Assembly (NCBI GenBank): GCA_005808475.1
Contig: SYLY01000098.1
Location: forward strand, 1-64,000
Length of the DNA stretch: 64,000 nt
Origin: Acidobacteriota bacterium
Lineage (GTDB): Bacteria; Acidobacteriota; Terriglobia; Bryobacterales; Bryobacteraceae
Reading direction: 5' to 3'
This document shows, piece after piece, positions 10,063 through 18,333 of this stretch. Position 1 is the first letter of the stretch, and each line of letters opens with the position of its first letter. The position numbers and the translations under genes are program-made. The notes under the pieces are model-generated. The model was not told the DNA's origin. It saw nothing but the letters and a program-made list of their open reading frames with translations, and did not search any database.

Positions 10063-13000
10063 CGCGCCACCGCATGAGAACCGCCAGACTTCGCCGCCTG
10101 TGCGCGATCGCTTGCTTCTTCACGCCATGGGCGAGCGCTCAACTCTCCACGGACGGGGTGGGGCGTAAGCTCTACGCCGAACAGATCCGGCCCGTCCTCG
10201 AGCGGCAGTGCCAATCTTGCCACCAGGGTTCCAACCGGCAGGGCGGGCTGGACGTGTCGACGCGCGAAGGGCTCTTGCAGGGCGGCGGCCGCGGCCCCGC
10301 CGTGGTTGCCGGAAATTCCAAGGACAGCCTGCTGTACAAGCTGATCGCGCATCGCGAGCAGCCGCATATGCCGATGCGGAGCCAGAAGCTTCCCGCGGAA
10401 ACCGCCGCCCTGATCGCGCTGTGGATCGACCTCGGCGCGCCGGACGAAGCCGCTCAGGCGGCCATGGTGTCGAAGGCGCCGGACGATCCGCTGTTCGACA
10501 AGGTGCGTCCGGTGCTCGAGACCCAGTGTCTCGACTGCCACGGCGGCAAGTTCAAGCAGGCTGGGCTGGACCTCTCCACGCGGGACAAGCTCTTGCGCGG
10601 CAGCGACGCGCACAAGGATGTCGTGACACCCGGCAATGCCGCGTCCAGTCTGCTGATGAAGAAGATCAGGCACCAGCATGAGCCGGGCATGCCGTACCAG
10701 GGTGCGAAACTCTCCGCCGGGACGATCGCCGCCTTTGCCGCCTGGATCGACGCCCAGGCGCCCTATTCGGCGGAACTCCGGCTTCCGGCCGCGGCCGACC
10801 GGAAAGCCTTCCTGCATGGCGCCACGCACTGGGCCTACCAACCGCCCAAACGGCCGGCGCTACCCAAGGTTGGCAACCGCGCGTGGGCTCGCGGCCCGAT
10901 CGACCTGTTCATCGCCGCCGGGCACGAGAAGCGGAAGCTCGAACCGCTGCCCGAGGCCAACAAGTCCACCCTCCTGCGGCGGGTCCATCTCGATCTGACC
11001 GGCCTCCCCCCAACGCCGGAACAGCTCGCCGCGTTCGTCAAGAACCCTTCCCCCAAGGCCTACGAACAGGTCGTGGACGACCTGCTTTCCTCGACGGCTT
11101 ACGGCGAGCGATGGGGTAGGCACTGGATGGACGTGTGGCGTTACAGCGACTGGTACGGGCTGCGCAGTTACGGCATTCTGCAGAACAGTCAACGGCACAT
11201 GTGGCACTGGCGCGATTGGATCGTCGAGTCGCTCAACGAGGACAAAGGGTACGACCGCATGATCGTCGAAATGCTCGCCGGCGACGAAATTGCCCCCGAG
11301 GATCCCAAAACCGTGAGAGCCACCGGATACCTGGTCCGCAACTGGTTCCGCCCGAATCGGAACGCGTGGCTCAAAGAGACGGTGGAAAGCGTGACCTCCG
11401 GATTCCTCGCCACCACGATGAAGTGCGCCCGCTGTCACGACCATAAGTTCGACCCGCTCGCCCAGGAAGAGTACTACCGCATGCGGGCCTTCTTCGAACC
11501 CCACGACGTGCGGACGGATCCGGTGCCCGGACAGCCGGACACCTACAAGCTCGGCATGCCCCGTGTCTTCGACTCCGAGCCTCGGGACATCGACGGAACG
11601 GGTCCAGCCATCTACGCCGGGACGTTTCGATTCGTGGGAGGAGACGAGAAGAATCCGGACAAAGCGAATCCGCTCGCGCCCGGGGTTCCGGAGATTCTCG
11701 GGAAGCTCGATGCGATCCAGCCGGTGAAGCTGCCCGTTTCCGGCTACTATCCGTCGATCCAGCCGTTCGTGGGGCGGGATCTGACCGGCCAGGCGCGGCG
11801 GGAGATCCAGCAAGCTCGTGACAGCCTCGCCGAGGCCAGGCAGGCTTTAGACGTTGCCGCGAGCCGCGCCTCCGCTCCGCAACAGCAGGAGCAGGCGGTG
11901 AAGGCCGCGCGCGAGAGTTTCGCGAAGGATCTCAAACCGGTCTTCGACAAGCACTGCGTCGCCTGCCACGGGGACTACTACCCACGCGGCGAATTCCGCG
12001 TTGTGAGCATGGATCTGGTGCTCGAGGGAGGCGCCAAGGACGGCGCGGCGGTCATTCCCGGCAACAGCGCCAAGAGCCCGCTGGTTCAGCGGCTGCGCGG
12101 GGAGATCGAGCCTCGGATGCCCGGCGAAGCGGCGCCCCTGCCGAAGGACGACATCGAGCGGATCGCCCAATGGATCGACCGCTTGCCGCCGGCGGAACCC
12201 CAATTGGCCCTGCAGCGAGCACGCGAAGCTGTCGCACTGGCGGAGAAGAAGCTGGCTTGGCGGATCGCCAATCTGCCGGCGCTCGAAGCCCGCATCGCCG
12301 CCGATCAGGCCAAGTTCGCCGATCCGCCCATGCCGAGGGCGCAGGAACTCGCCACCGCGGCGAAAGAGGCGGAGCGCACCGCCGAGTTGGCCCGCGCCGA
12401 GATGAATCTGCTCGATGCCCAGCAACAACTCGCCGATGCGGTTCGAACGCCGGCCGCCAATGCGCACGAAGCGGCGCAGGTGCGGGAAAAGCGAGTCAAG
12501 CTCGCCACCAGCCAGGTTTCGGCCGCTCAGGCCGCGCTGGGCAAAGCGAAAGAGGACTACACGCCGCTCGGCAAGCAGTACCCGAAAACGAGCACCGGCC
12601 GGCGAACGGCGCTGGCGCGGTGGATGACGCGAACCGAAAACCCGCTCACCGCCCGCGTCGCCATCAACCACATCTGGATGCGCCACTTCGGGCAACCTCT
12701 TGTGGATTCGGTGGACGACTTCGGCGTCCGGGCGGCGCCGCCTTCCCACCCGGAACTCCTCGACTGGCTGGCCGTCGAGCTGATGGAAAACAACTGGAGC
12801 ATGAAACACATCCATCGCGCGATGGTGACGAGCAGCACCTACCGGATGCGGTCCTCGGCCGCCAGCCCCGGCCATCGCAACCTCGCGGCGGACTCCGGCA
12901 ATCGCTACCTCTGGCGCATGAATCCGCGCCGCATGGAGGCTGAAACGCTACGCGATAGTCTGTTGTCCGTCGCCCAGGAGCTGGATCGAACGGTCGGCGG

Positions 13001-13484
13001 CCCCGAGTTGGATCAATACGCGGGCCAGACTTCGCGCAGGCGGAGCCTCTACTTCACCCACACGCCGAACGAGAACATGCAGCTTCTGAAGACGTTCGAC
13101 CAGGCCGATCCGGCCGGCTGCTACCGCCGCTTCGAGAGCATCGTGCCGCAGCAGGCTTTGGCAATGTCCAACAGCGAGATGAGCTTCACCCAGTCGCGCC
13201 TGCTGGCTCGCAAGATCTCGGGCGCGGTGGGGGACAACCCGCGCGAATTCGTCGCGGCGGCCTTCGAACGGATTCTGGCCCGGGCGCCTTCCGCCGAGGA
13301 ACAGACGGAGAGCGTGACGTTCCTCCATCGGCAGACCGAGCTGTTGAAGGACTCCACGAAGCTGACGCGGTTCCAATCGGGCCAGACCAGCGAGGTGCAG
13401 GCCTCCGCGGATCCTTCCCTGCGAGCCCGTGAGAGCCTGGTGCACGTACTGATCAATCGAAACGAGTTCGTAACCATTCGGTAG
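10059..13484 (+). CDS. Multi-haem cytochrome / DUF1549 / DUF1553 protein
   Basis: A 1141-residue exported protein, larger than its paralogue at 5339-8482. Order: signal peptide (to about ASAQ), two tandem planctomycete-type cytochrome c domains (CQSCH at 51-55, CLDCH at 157-161), DUF1549 (MDVWRYSDWYGL, CARCH at 456-460), a charged helical stretch (585-620), a third inserted cytochrome c domain (CVACH at 633-637), a long coiled coil (about 705-830, rich in A/E/K/Q), then DUF1553 (ALARWMTRTENPLTARVAINHIW). Start overlaps the upstream stop as ATGA. It probably relays electrons in the periplasm together with the DUF1501 partner that follows. Confidence 0.87.
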   Translation: MTRHRMRTARLRRLCAIACFFTPWASAQLSTDGVGRKLYAEQIRPVLERQCQSCHQGSNRQGGLDVSTREGLLQGGGRGPAVVAGNSKDSLLYKLIAHREQPHMPMRSQKLPAETAALIALWIDLGAPDEAAQAAMVSKAPDDPLFDKVRPVLETQCLDCHGGKFKQAGLDLSTRDKLLRGSDAHKDVVTPGNAASSLLMKKIRHQHEPGMPYQGAKLSAGTIAAFAAWIDAQAPYSAELRLPAAADRKAFLHGATHWAYQPPKRPALPKVGNRAWARGPIDLFIAAGHEKRKLEPLPEANKSTLLRRVHLDLTGLPPTPEQLAAFVKNPSPKAYEQVVDDLLSSTAYGERWGRHWMDVWRYSDWYGLRSYGILQNSQRHMWHWRDWIVESLNEDKGYDRMIVEMLAGDEIAPEDPKTVRATGYLVRNWFRPNRNAWLKETVESVTSGFLATTMKCARCHDHKFDPLAQEEYYRMRAFFEPHDVRTDPVPGQPDTYKLGMPRVFDSEPRDIDGTGPAIYAGTFRFVGGDEKNPDKANPLAPGVPEILGKLDAIQPVKLPVSGYYPSIQPFVGRDLTGQARREIQQARDSLAEARQALDVAASRASAPQQQEQAVKAARESFAKDLKPVFDKHCVACHGDYYPRGEFRVVSMDLVLEGGAKDGAAVIPGNSAKSPLVQRLRGEIEPRMPGEAAPLPKDDIERIAQWIDRLPPAEPQLALQRAREAVALAEKKLAWRIANLPALEARIAADQAKFADPPMPRAQELATAAKEAERTAELARAEMNLLDAQQQLADAVRTPAANAHEAAQVREKRVKLATSQVSAAQAALGKAKEDYTPLGKQYPKTSTGRRTALARWMTRTENPLTARVAINHIWMRHFGQPLVDSVDDFGVRAAPPSHPELLDWLAVELMENNWSMKHIHRAMVTSSTYRMRSSAASPGHRNLAADSGNRYLWRMNPRRMEAETLRDSLLSVAQELDRTVGGPELDQYAGQTSRRRSLYFTHTPNENMQLLKTFDQADPAGCYRRFESIVPQQALAMSNSEMSFTQSRLLARKISGAVGDNPREFVAAAFERILARAPSAEEQTESVTFLHRQTELLKDSTKLTRFQSGQTSEVQASADPSLRARESLVHVLINRNEFVTIR

Positions 13485-13486
13485 GA

Positions 13487-13492
13487 TATACT
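13487..13492 (+). promoter_or_regulatory. -10 box for the second DUF1501 gene
   Basis: TATACT lies just after the preceding stop codon and ends 8 bases before the ATG at 13501. Transcription would begin at the start codon, so this gene probably has its own leaderless message as well as read-through from upstream. Confidence 0.5.
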
Positions 13493-13500
13493 GCGTGCAG

Positions 13501-14967
13501 ATGAACGGCCGGACTCACCGCAGAACCTTCCTCTCCGATTTCGGCATGGGAGTAACGGGCATGGCCCTGGGCGCCATGTTCCACCGCGACGGCATCGCCG
13601 CGCCCGCCACCCACGCGGAAGCGTGGACGCCGCCCAACGGAATGCCGCACTTCGCGCCCAAGGCGAAGAGCGTCATCTGGCTGTTCATGCAAGGCGGCGC
13701 CAGCCACCTCGAGACCTTCGATCCCAAGCCGGCGCTCGACAAGTACGCCGGAAAGAGCATCCAGGAGACGCCCTACGCGCATGTGCTCGACTCGAAGTTC
13801 AAGAAGAATACGGTGCTGTTCACCGGCAAGGAACGCCGCCCCAACCAGAAGATCCTGCCCCTGCAAGTGGGCTTTCGCAAACGTGGCCAGAGCGGCATCG
13901 AAGTCTCCGACTGGTGGCCGCATGTCGGCGATTGCATCGACGACATCTCGGTGGTCCGCTCCATGTGGACCACCGACAACAATCACGCGGCGCAAACGCA
14001 GTTTCACACGGGACGGCACATCTTCGAGGGCATGTTCCCGTCCCTCGGCTCCTGGATCCACTATGGCCTGGGCTCGCTGAACGACAACCTGCCGCAATTC
14101 GTGGTGCTGGGCGGACGGATCCTGCCCCACGACGGTGGACCGGCGGGCTATTCCGGCGACTATCTCGGACCCCAGCACAACGGCATCGTCATCGATGTGG
14201 ACCCGGCGAATCCGCTGCCTTTCGCCGCCCCGGTGGACGGCGTGTACAAGGAAGAACAGGCCGCCGAGTTCCGGCTGCTGAAGCGGTTCAATCAACTCGA
14301 GGCGGTGCAGTACCCGGAAGACGCGGGCCTGCTGGCCCGGATCAAGTCGTACGAACTGGCGTACCGCATGCAGACCTCGGTTCCGGACCTGTTCCAGTTC
14401 TCCCAGGAGGGCGACCACGCGAGGCGGCTCTACGGGCTCGACAACAAGGTGACCCGTCCGTTCGGCGAGATCTGCCTGACGGCTCGCCGCCTGGTGGAGC
14501 GCGGCGTGCGCTTCGTGGAAGTGATCCACGGCTACTCCACCGACACGCTGGGATGGGACGCTCACTTCGACCTGAAGAAGCTTCACGGCCGCACTTGCTC
14601 CGAGGTCGACCAGCCGATCGCCGGACTGCTCAGAGACCTGAAGCAGCGAGGTCTGCTCGACGAAACTCTGGTGGTTTGGGGCACCGAATTCGGCCGCACT
14701 CCGGGAGTGGAAGGCAAGACGGAAGGGCGCGACCACCATCCGACCGCGTTCAGTTGTTGGATGGCGGGGGGCGGCATCAAGGGCGGCGTCGTCCATGGAG
14801 CCACCGACGAGTTGGGCTTCCACTCAGTGGAAAACCGGCACTACGTCACCGACCTGCACGCCACGGTTCTGCATCAGATGGGGCTGGATCCACGCCGGCT
14901 CACGATTCCGGGCCGCCAGCGCCTCGAAATCGACTACGGCCAACGCATCGCCGAGATCATCGCGTAG
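13501..14967 (+). CDS. DUF1501 family protein, Tat-exported (second copy)
   Basis: A 488-residue paralogue of the protein at 3954-5342. The twin-arginine signal (HRRTFLSDFG) is at the extreme N-terminus. Family motifs: WLFMQGGASHLETFDPKP, GFRKRGQSGIEVSDWWPH, ETLVVWGTEFGRTPG, GRDHHPTAFSCWMAGGGIKGG and TDLHATVLHQMGLDP. Start chosen at ATG 13501, which sits 8 bases after TATACT; a GTG at 13495 is in frame but would fall inside the promoter spacer. It follows the multi-haem protein by 16 bases. The two loci in this window therefore use the same DUF1501/PSCyt pairing in opposite gene order. Confidence 0.88.
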   Translation: MNGRTHRRTFLSDFGMGVTGMALGAMFHRDGIAAPATHAEAWTPPNGMPHFAPKAKSVIWLFMQGGASHLETFDPKPALDKYAGKSIQETPYAHVLDSKFKKNTVLFTGKERRPNQKILPLQVGFRKRGQSGIEVSDWWPHVGDCIDDISVVRSMWTTDNNHAAQTQFHTGRHIFEGMFPSLGSWIHYGLGSLNDNLPQFVVLGGRILPHDGGPAGYSGDYLGPQHNGIVIDVDPANPLPFAAPVDGVYKEEQAAEFRLLKRFNQLEAVQYPEDAGLLARIKSYELAYRMQTSVPDLFQFSQEGDHARRLYGLDNKVTRPFGEICLTARRLVERGVRFVEVIHGYSTDTLGWDAHFDLKKLHGRTCSEVDQPIAGLLRDLKQRGLLDETLVVWGTEFGRTPGVEGKTEGRDHHPTAFSCWMAGGGIKGGVVHGATDELGFHSVENRHYVTDLHATVLHQMGLDPRRLTIPGRQRLEIDYGQRIAEIIA

Positions 14968-14971
14968 CCGC

Positions 14972-16231
14972 ATGCGAGCCAGCCCAGTCAAGGCGGATCG
15001 GCGAGGTTTCCTTCGGGCAGGCGGACTCCTGGCCGCTGGCGCCGCGGCCGGCTTGCCCGGGACGGCGTTGGCGCAGGCGGTCCAGCGATCCGGCGCGCCG
15101 AAGCTGAAGATCACGGCCGTGAAGACGTACCTGCTGCGGCACACCCTGTCGCGAGCGATGGGAGTGTCGGTTTCGGTTCCCCTCGACAAGATCCGCCAGA
15201 CGCTGCTGGTCAAGATCGAGACGGACGCGGGGCTGACCGGTTGGGGCGAGACGCCGCCGATCGGAGGGGCTCGGGGAACCATCGACGACCATTTGGGGCC
15301 ACGGCTGACCGGCCAGAATCCGCTCGAACACCGGCGTCTTTGGCAGCTCCTGTGGGGGCCGAATTTCGGCAACGCGCTGGCCGTCGGAGCACTGGACATG
15401 GCGCTTCTCGATCTGCGCGGCAAGGCGCTGAACCTACCCGTGGCCGAGTTGTTCGGTGGACGGCTCCGCGACCGCGTTCCGGCGTATGCGTCGGCCATGA
15501 ACTACCTGGAGGGAATGGAGCCGGAGGAGCAGTTCCCGCGAGAAGCGGCGGCGATGGTCCAGCAGGGATTCCGGGCGCTGAAGATGCGGATCGGGCGGTA
15601 CCCGGTGGCGCGGGAGACGAAGGTCGCCGCGGCGGTTCGGGAGGTGGTGGGTCCGGACGTTCGTCTGATGGCGGACGCCAACGCGGCGTACACGATGGGC
15701 TCGGCCGTGGAGATGGGGCACGCACTGCACCGGCTCGGGTTCGTGGCGTTCGAGGAGCCGCTGCCGCAGTCGCCGAAATACGCGGGCTATGAGGAGTTGC
15801 GGCGGAAGCTGCCGTTGCCGTTGGCGGCGGGAGAAGCGGTGGACTCCCGGGCGAGCGCGAAGGAACTGATCGACCGGCGCGTGATGGATATCATCCAACC
15901 GGACGTCAGCCTGTGCGGCGGAATCGGCGAGGCTTTGTTTATCGCCGAGACGGCGGCTCTCTCGGGCATTCAGTGTCTTCCGCACTGCTGGGGCAGCGAC
16001 CTGGTCATCGCGGCCACGGTTCACCTGCTGGCGTTGCTGCCGGACCCGCATCCGGGGTTCCCGACGGATACACCGATGCTGGAGCTCGACCAGTCCGAAA
16101 ACCCGTGGCGGAATGGGCTCGCCAAGGAGCCTCTCCCGTTGCGCGACGGCCATGTCGGTGTGCCTGTCAAACCGGGACTCGGCATCGAGGTGGATGAAGA
16201 AGTCGTGAGGAAATACGTGGTGAGGGCATGA
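14972..16231 (+). CDS. Enolase-superfamily (mandelate racemase/MLE type) enzyme, Tat-exported
   Basis: A 419-residue enolase-superfamily member. N-terminal twin-arginine signal (DRRGFLRAGG) followed by A-rich helix and cleavage near ALAQA. The barrel shows a K-x-R catalytic strand (ALKMRIGRYP), metal ligands in LMADANAAY (Asp), VAFEEPLPQ (Glu) and LAAGEAV (Glu), then DIIQPDVSLCGG and the LPHCWGSDL histidine, which together indicate the mandelate racemase-like subgroup (sugar-acid dehydratase or racemase). Substrate cannot be read from sequence. Export of an enolase-superfamily enzyme is unusual but fits the exported operon it ends; it starts 4 bases after the DUF1501 stop. A longer frame from 14795 overlaps the neighbour and was rejected. 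Confidence 0.85.
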   Translation: MRASPVKADRRGFLRAGGLLAAGAAAGLPGTALAQAVQRSGAPKLKITAVKTYLLRHTLSRAMGVSVSVPLDKIRQTLLVKIETDAGLTGWGETPPIGGARGTIDDHLGPRLTGQNPLEHRRLWQLLWGPNFGNALAVGALDMALLDLRGKALNLPVAELFGGRLRDRVPAYASAMNYLEGMEPEEQFPREAAAMVQQGFRALKMRIGRYPVARETKVAAAVREVVGPDVRLMADANAAYTMGSAVEMGHALHRLGFVAFEEPLPQSPKYAGYEELRRKLPLPLAAGEAVDSRASAKELIDRRVMDIIQPDVSLCGGIGEALFIAETAALSGIQCLPHCWGSDLVIAATVHLLALLPDPHPGFPTDTPMLELDQSENPWRNGLAKEPLPLRDGHVGVPVKPGLGIEVDEEVVRKYVVRA

Positions 16232-16370
16232 CCGGCTGGCGATCTTAATTACGCTGCGGTGAGCGGTCAACGCCGCACGGCGACTTGGTGAAGGCGGACA
16301 GGAACGCCGCCAGCCGGCCGGTGGAACTGGCGGCAGGCGGCGATCTGGGGCAGCTTCCGCCACGCGCGAT

Positions 16371-17006
16371 TCAGCCGCCGGCCCAACCTGGCGCCGAGAT
16401 CCGGAATTGCGCCCCTTTACTTCCCGCCCGGTTGGCCGCGACGACCGTCCCGCCGCTCTTCTCCACGACGCTCCGCACGATGTGGAGCCCGAGTCCGCTG
16501 CGCTTGGCGCGTGTGCTGAAGCCGGGCTGGAAGATCCGTTCGAGATTCTGCGCGGAAATGCCTGGGCCATTGTCGGTCACCACGATCTCGACTCCGGCGG
16601 GTCCGCGCGAAGCCGCGATTTCCACCACGCCGTCCTCGCCGATCGCCTGCGCCGCGTTCAGGAACAAGTTGACGAAGACCCGCTCCCATGCCGCCGCGCC
16701 GCCGAGCAGCCTCAGTCCCGGCGCCACGTTCCGTTCGAACTCGATCCGCGCCCCTTTCACCGCCCCCAGGAAATCCGTGGCGAAATCGATCGCGTGGTCG
16801 AGGATCGAGTCGAGCTCCAGTTCCGCGTGGGTCTGCTCGAGAAAGCTCGACAGGATGCGCGAGCCCCGTTCCGCGCTACGGCGGATCGTGGCCGCCAGCT
16901 TGGCCTGCTTCGGGTCGTCCGAGAGCATGTCCGAGCAGTCGGCGATGGTCTCGAACACGTTGCTCAGATCGTGCGCCAGTCCGGCGATCGTCAAATCGGA
17001 CGCCAT
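16371..17006 (-). CDS. Stand-alone histidine kinase core (no sensor domain)
   Basis: A 211-residue protein consisting only of a dimerisation/phosphoacceptor helix pair and an ATPase domain. The H-box is GLAHDLSNVF with His12. The N-box is NLFLNAAQAI, G1 is DNGPGIS, the F-box is IFQPGFSTR and G2 is SGLGLHIV. It has no membrane segment, PAS or other input domain and no response regulator next to it. It begins 3 bases after the aroA stop, so it is in the same transcript. Resembles the NtrB-like kinase core. Input might come from a protein partner; no partner is encoded nearby. Confidence 0.8.
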   Translation of the reverse strand: MASDLTIAGLAHDLSNVFETIADCSDMLSDDPKQAKLAATIRRSAERGSRILSSFLEQTHAELELDSILDHAIDFATDFLGAVKGARIEFERNVAPGLRLLGGAAAWERVFVNLFLNAAQAIGEDGVVEIAASRGPAGVEIVVTDNGPGISAQNLERIFQPGFSTRAKRSGLGLHIVRSVVEKSGGTVVAANRAGSKGAQFRISAPGWAGG

Positions 17007-17009
17007 CGA

Positions 17010-18290
17010 TCAGCCTCGCAGGCGGCCCAGGATGTCGTAGAACTCCGGGAACGAGACGGATGCCGCATCGGCGTTGTGGACCGTGGTGGGTCCATCGGCG
17101 GCCAGGCCGGCCACGGCGAACGCCATCGCGATCCGGTGGTCGCCAAACGAGTCGACCGCGGCGCCGCGGAACCGCTGTCCGCCGGGGATGTGGAATCCAT
17201 CCACCGTCACTTCGATCGAGACGCCCATCCGCCCCATGTTCTCCGCGACGGTCGCGATGCGGTCGGTTTCCTTCACGCGAAGCTCGGCCGCGTCGCGCAC
17301 GGTGAGGCCCTTTCTGGACGCCGCGCCGAGCACGGCCAAGACCGGGATCTCGTCGATCAGCGCCGCGGTGACGGCCTTTTCGATCACTCCGCCTTCCACT
17401 TCGCGGCCAGTGATGGCGATGGTCCCCACCATCTCGCCCGCGGTTTGCGCGACATCCAACACCTTGATGCGCGCGCCGGCCGCCATCAGCCAGTCGATCA
17501 GCATCGTGCGCGACGGGCTCAAGCCCACTCCCTCGATAACGATGTTCGACCCCGGCAACAGGCAGGCCGCCACCAGAAAGAACGCCGCCGAGGAAAGATC
17601 GCCCGGAACGGCGAGATTGCGCGCTTCCAGCCGGGGCCGCCCCTCGATCGAGATCACCGGGCCTTTGCGGGAGATTTCCGCGCCGAACTCGCGCAACGCC
17701 ACTTCGGTGTGGTCGCGTGTTTGGACGTGCTCTACGACGCTGGTCACGCCTTCCGCGTGAAGGCCCGCGAACAGCACGCACGTCTTCACCTGCGCGCTGG
17801 CAACCGGCGGCTCGTAATGGATGGGCTTCAGCTTGGCGCCCTGAATTCGCATCGGAGGGAACTTGCCATCGCGCGCCTCGATGACCGCGCCCATCTCGCG
17901 GAGCGGCGTCATGATCCGCGCCATCGGCCGGTTCGACAGGGACTCGTCTCCGCCGATCTCGCACGGGAAAGGCTGCGCGGCGAGCATGCCCGAGAGCATG
18001 CGGATGGTGGAGCCGGAATTGCCGGCGTCGAGCTGCGCCGATGGCGCGCGGAAGCCGTCGAGCCCCTTGCCGTGGATGGTTACGGTGGAGCCGTCCTTGT
18101 CGATCCCGATCCCGAGCGCCCGCAGGCAGCCGAGCGTCGACTGGCAGTCCGCGCCGCCGGAGTAGTTCTCGATCCGGCTATCGCCTTCCGCCACGGCGGC
18201 GATCATCGCGTACCGGTGCGAAATCGACTTGTCGCCGGGGAGTCGAATGTTTCCGGAGAGGGTTTGAGCGGGTGTTACCGAAAACTGCAT
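17010..18290 (-). CDS. aroA: 3-phosphoshikimate 1-carboxyvinyltransferase (EPSP synthase)
   Basis: A 426-residue full-length AroA, the sixth step of the shikimate pathway (shikimate-3-phosphate plus PEP to EPSP), cytoplasmic. Signature motifs: LPGDKSISHRYAM at the N-terminus, LDAGNSGSTIRMLSGMLA (the GNSGT-like PEP site), AVPGDLSSAAFFLVAA, VKETDRIATVAENM and DHRIAMAFAVAGL. Length and motif spacing are normal. Start at 18290 is close behind a minus-strand TACAAT box. It leads a two-gene transcript with the histidine kinase core, an uncommon pairing. Confidence 0.96.
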   Translation of the reverse strand: MQFSVTPAQTLSGNIRLPGDKSISHRYAMIAAVAEGDSRIENYSGGADCQSTLGCLRALGIGIDKDGSTVTIHGKGLDGFRAPSAQLDAGNSGSTIRMLSGMLAAQPFPCEIGGDESLSNRPMARIMTPLREMGAVIEARDGKFPPMRIQGAKLKPIHYEPPVASAQVKTCVLFAGLHAEGVTSVVEHVQTRDHTEVALREFGAEISRKGPVISIEGRPRLEARNLAVPGDLSSAAFFLVAACLLPGSNIVIEGVGLSPSRTMLIDWLMAAGARIKVLDVAQTAGEMVGTIAITGREVEGGVIEKAVTAALIDEIPVLAVLGAASRKGLTVRDAAELRVKETDRIATVAENMGRMGVSIEVTVDGFHIPGGQRFRGAAVDSFGDHRIAMAFAVAGLAADGPTTVHNADAASVSFPEFYDILGRLRG

Positions 18291-18306
18291 TGCGGAGGGA
18301 TTTTTG

Positions 18307-18326
18307 ATTGTAGCAGCCGGTAGAAT
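18307..18326. promoter_or_regulatory. Divergent -10 boxes for aroA and the GH113-like gene
   Basis: Minus-strand TACAAT (18312-18307) ends 16 bases before the aroA start. Plus-strand TAGAAT (18321-18326) ends 7 bases before the ATG at 18334. The two starts are only 43 bases apart. Confidence 0.5.
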
Positions 18327-18333
18327 CGATCCA

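Noticed and set aside
16232-16370. GC-rich gap with a CCGCCAG/CTGGCGG stem considered as terminator or small RNA
   Set aside because: Seven-base stem with a 13-base loop and no U tract; such pairs are common by chance at this base composition.
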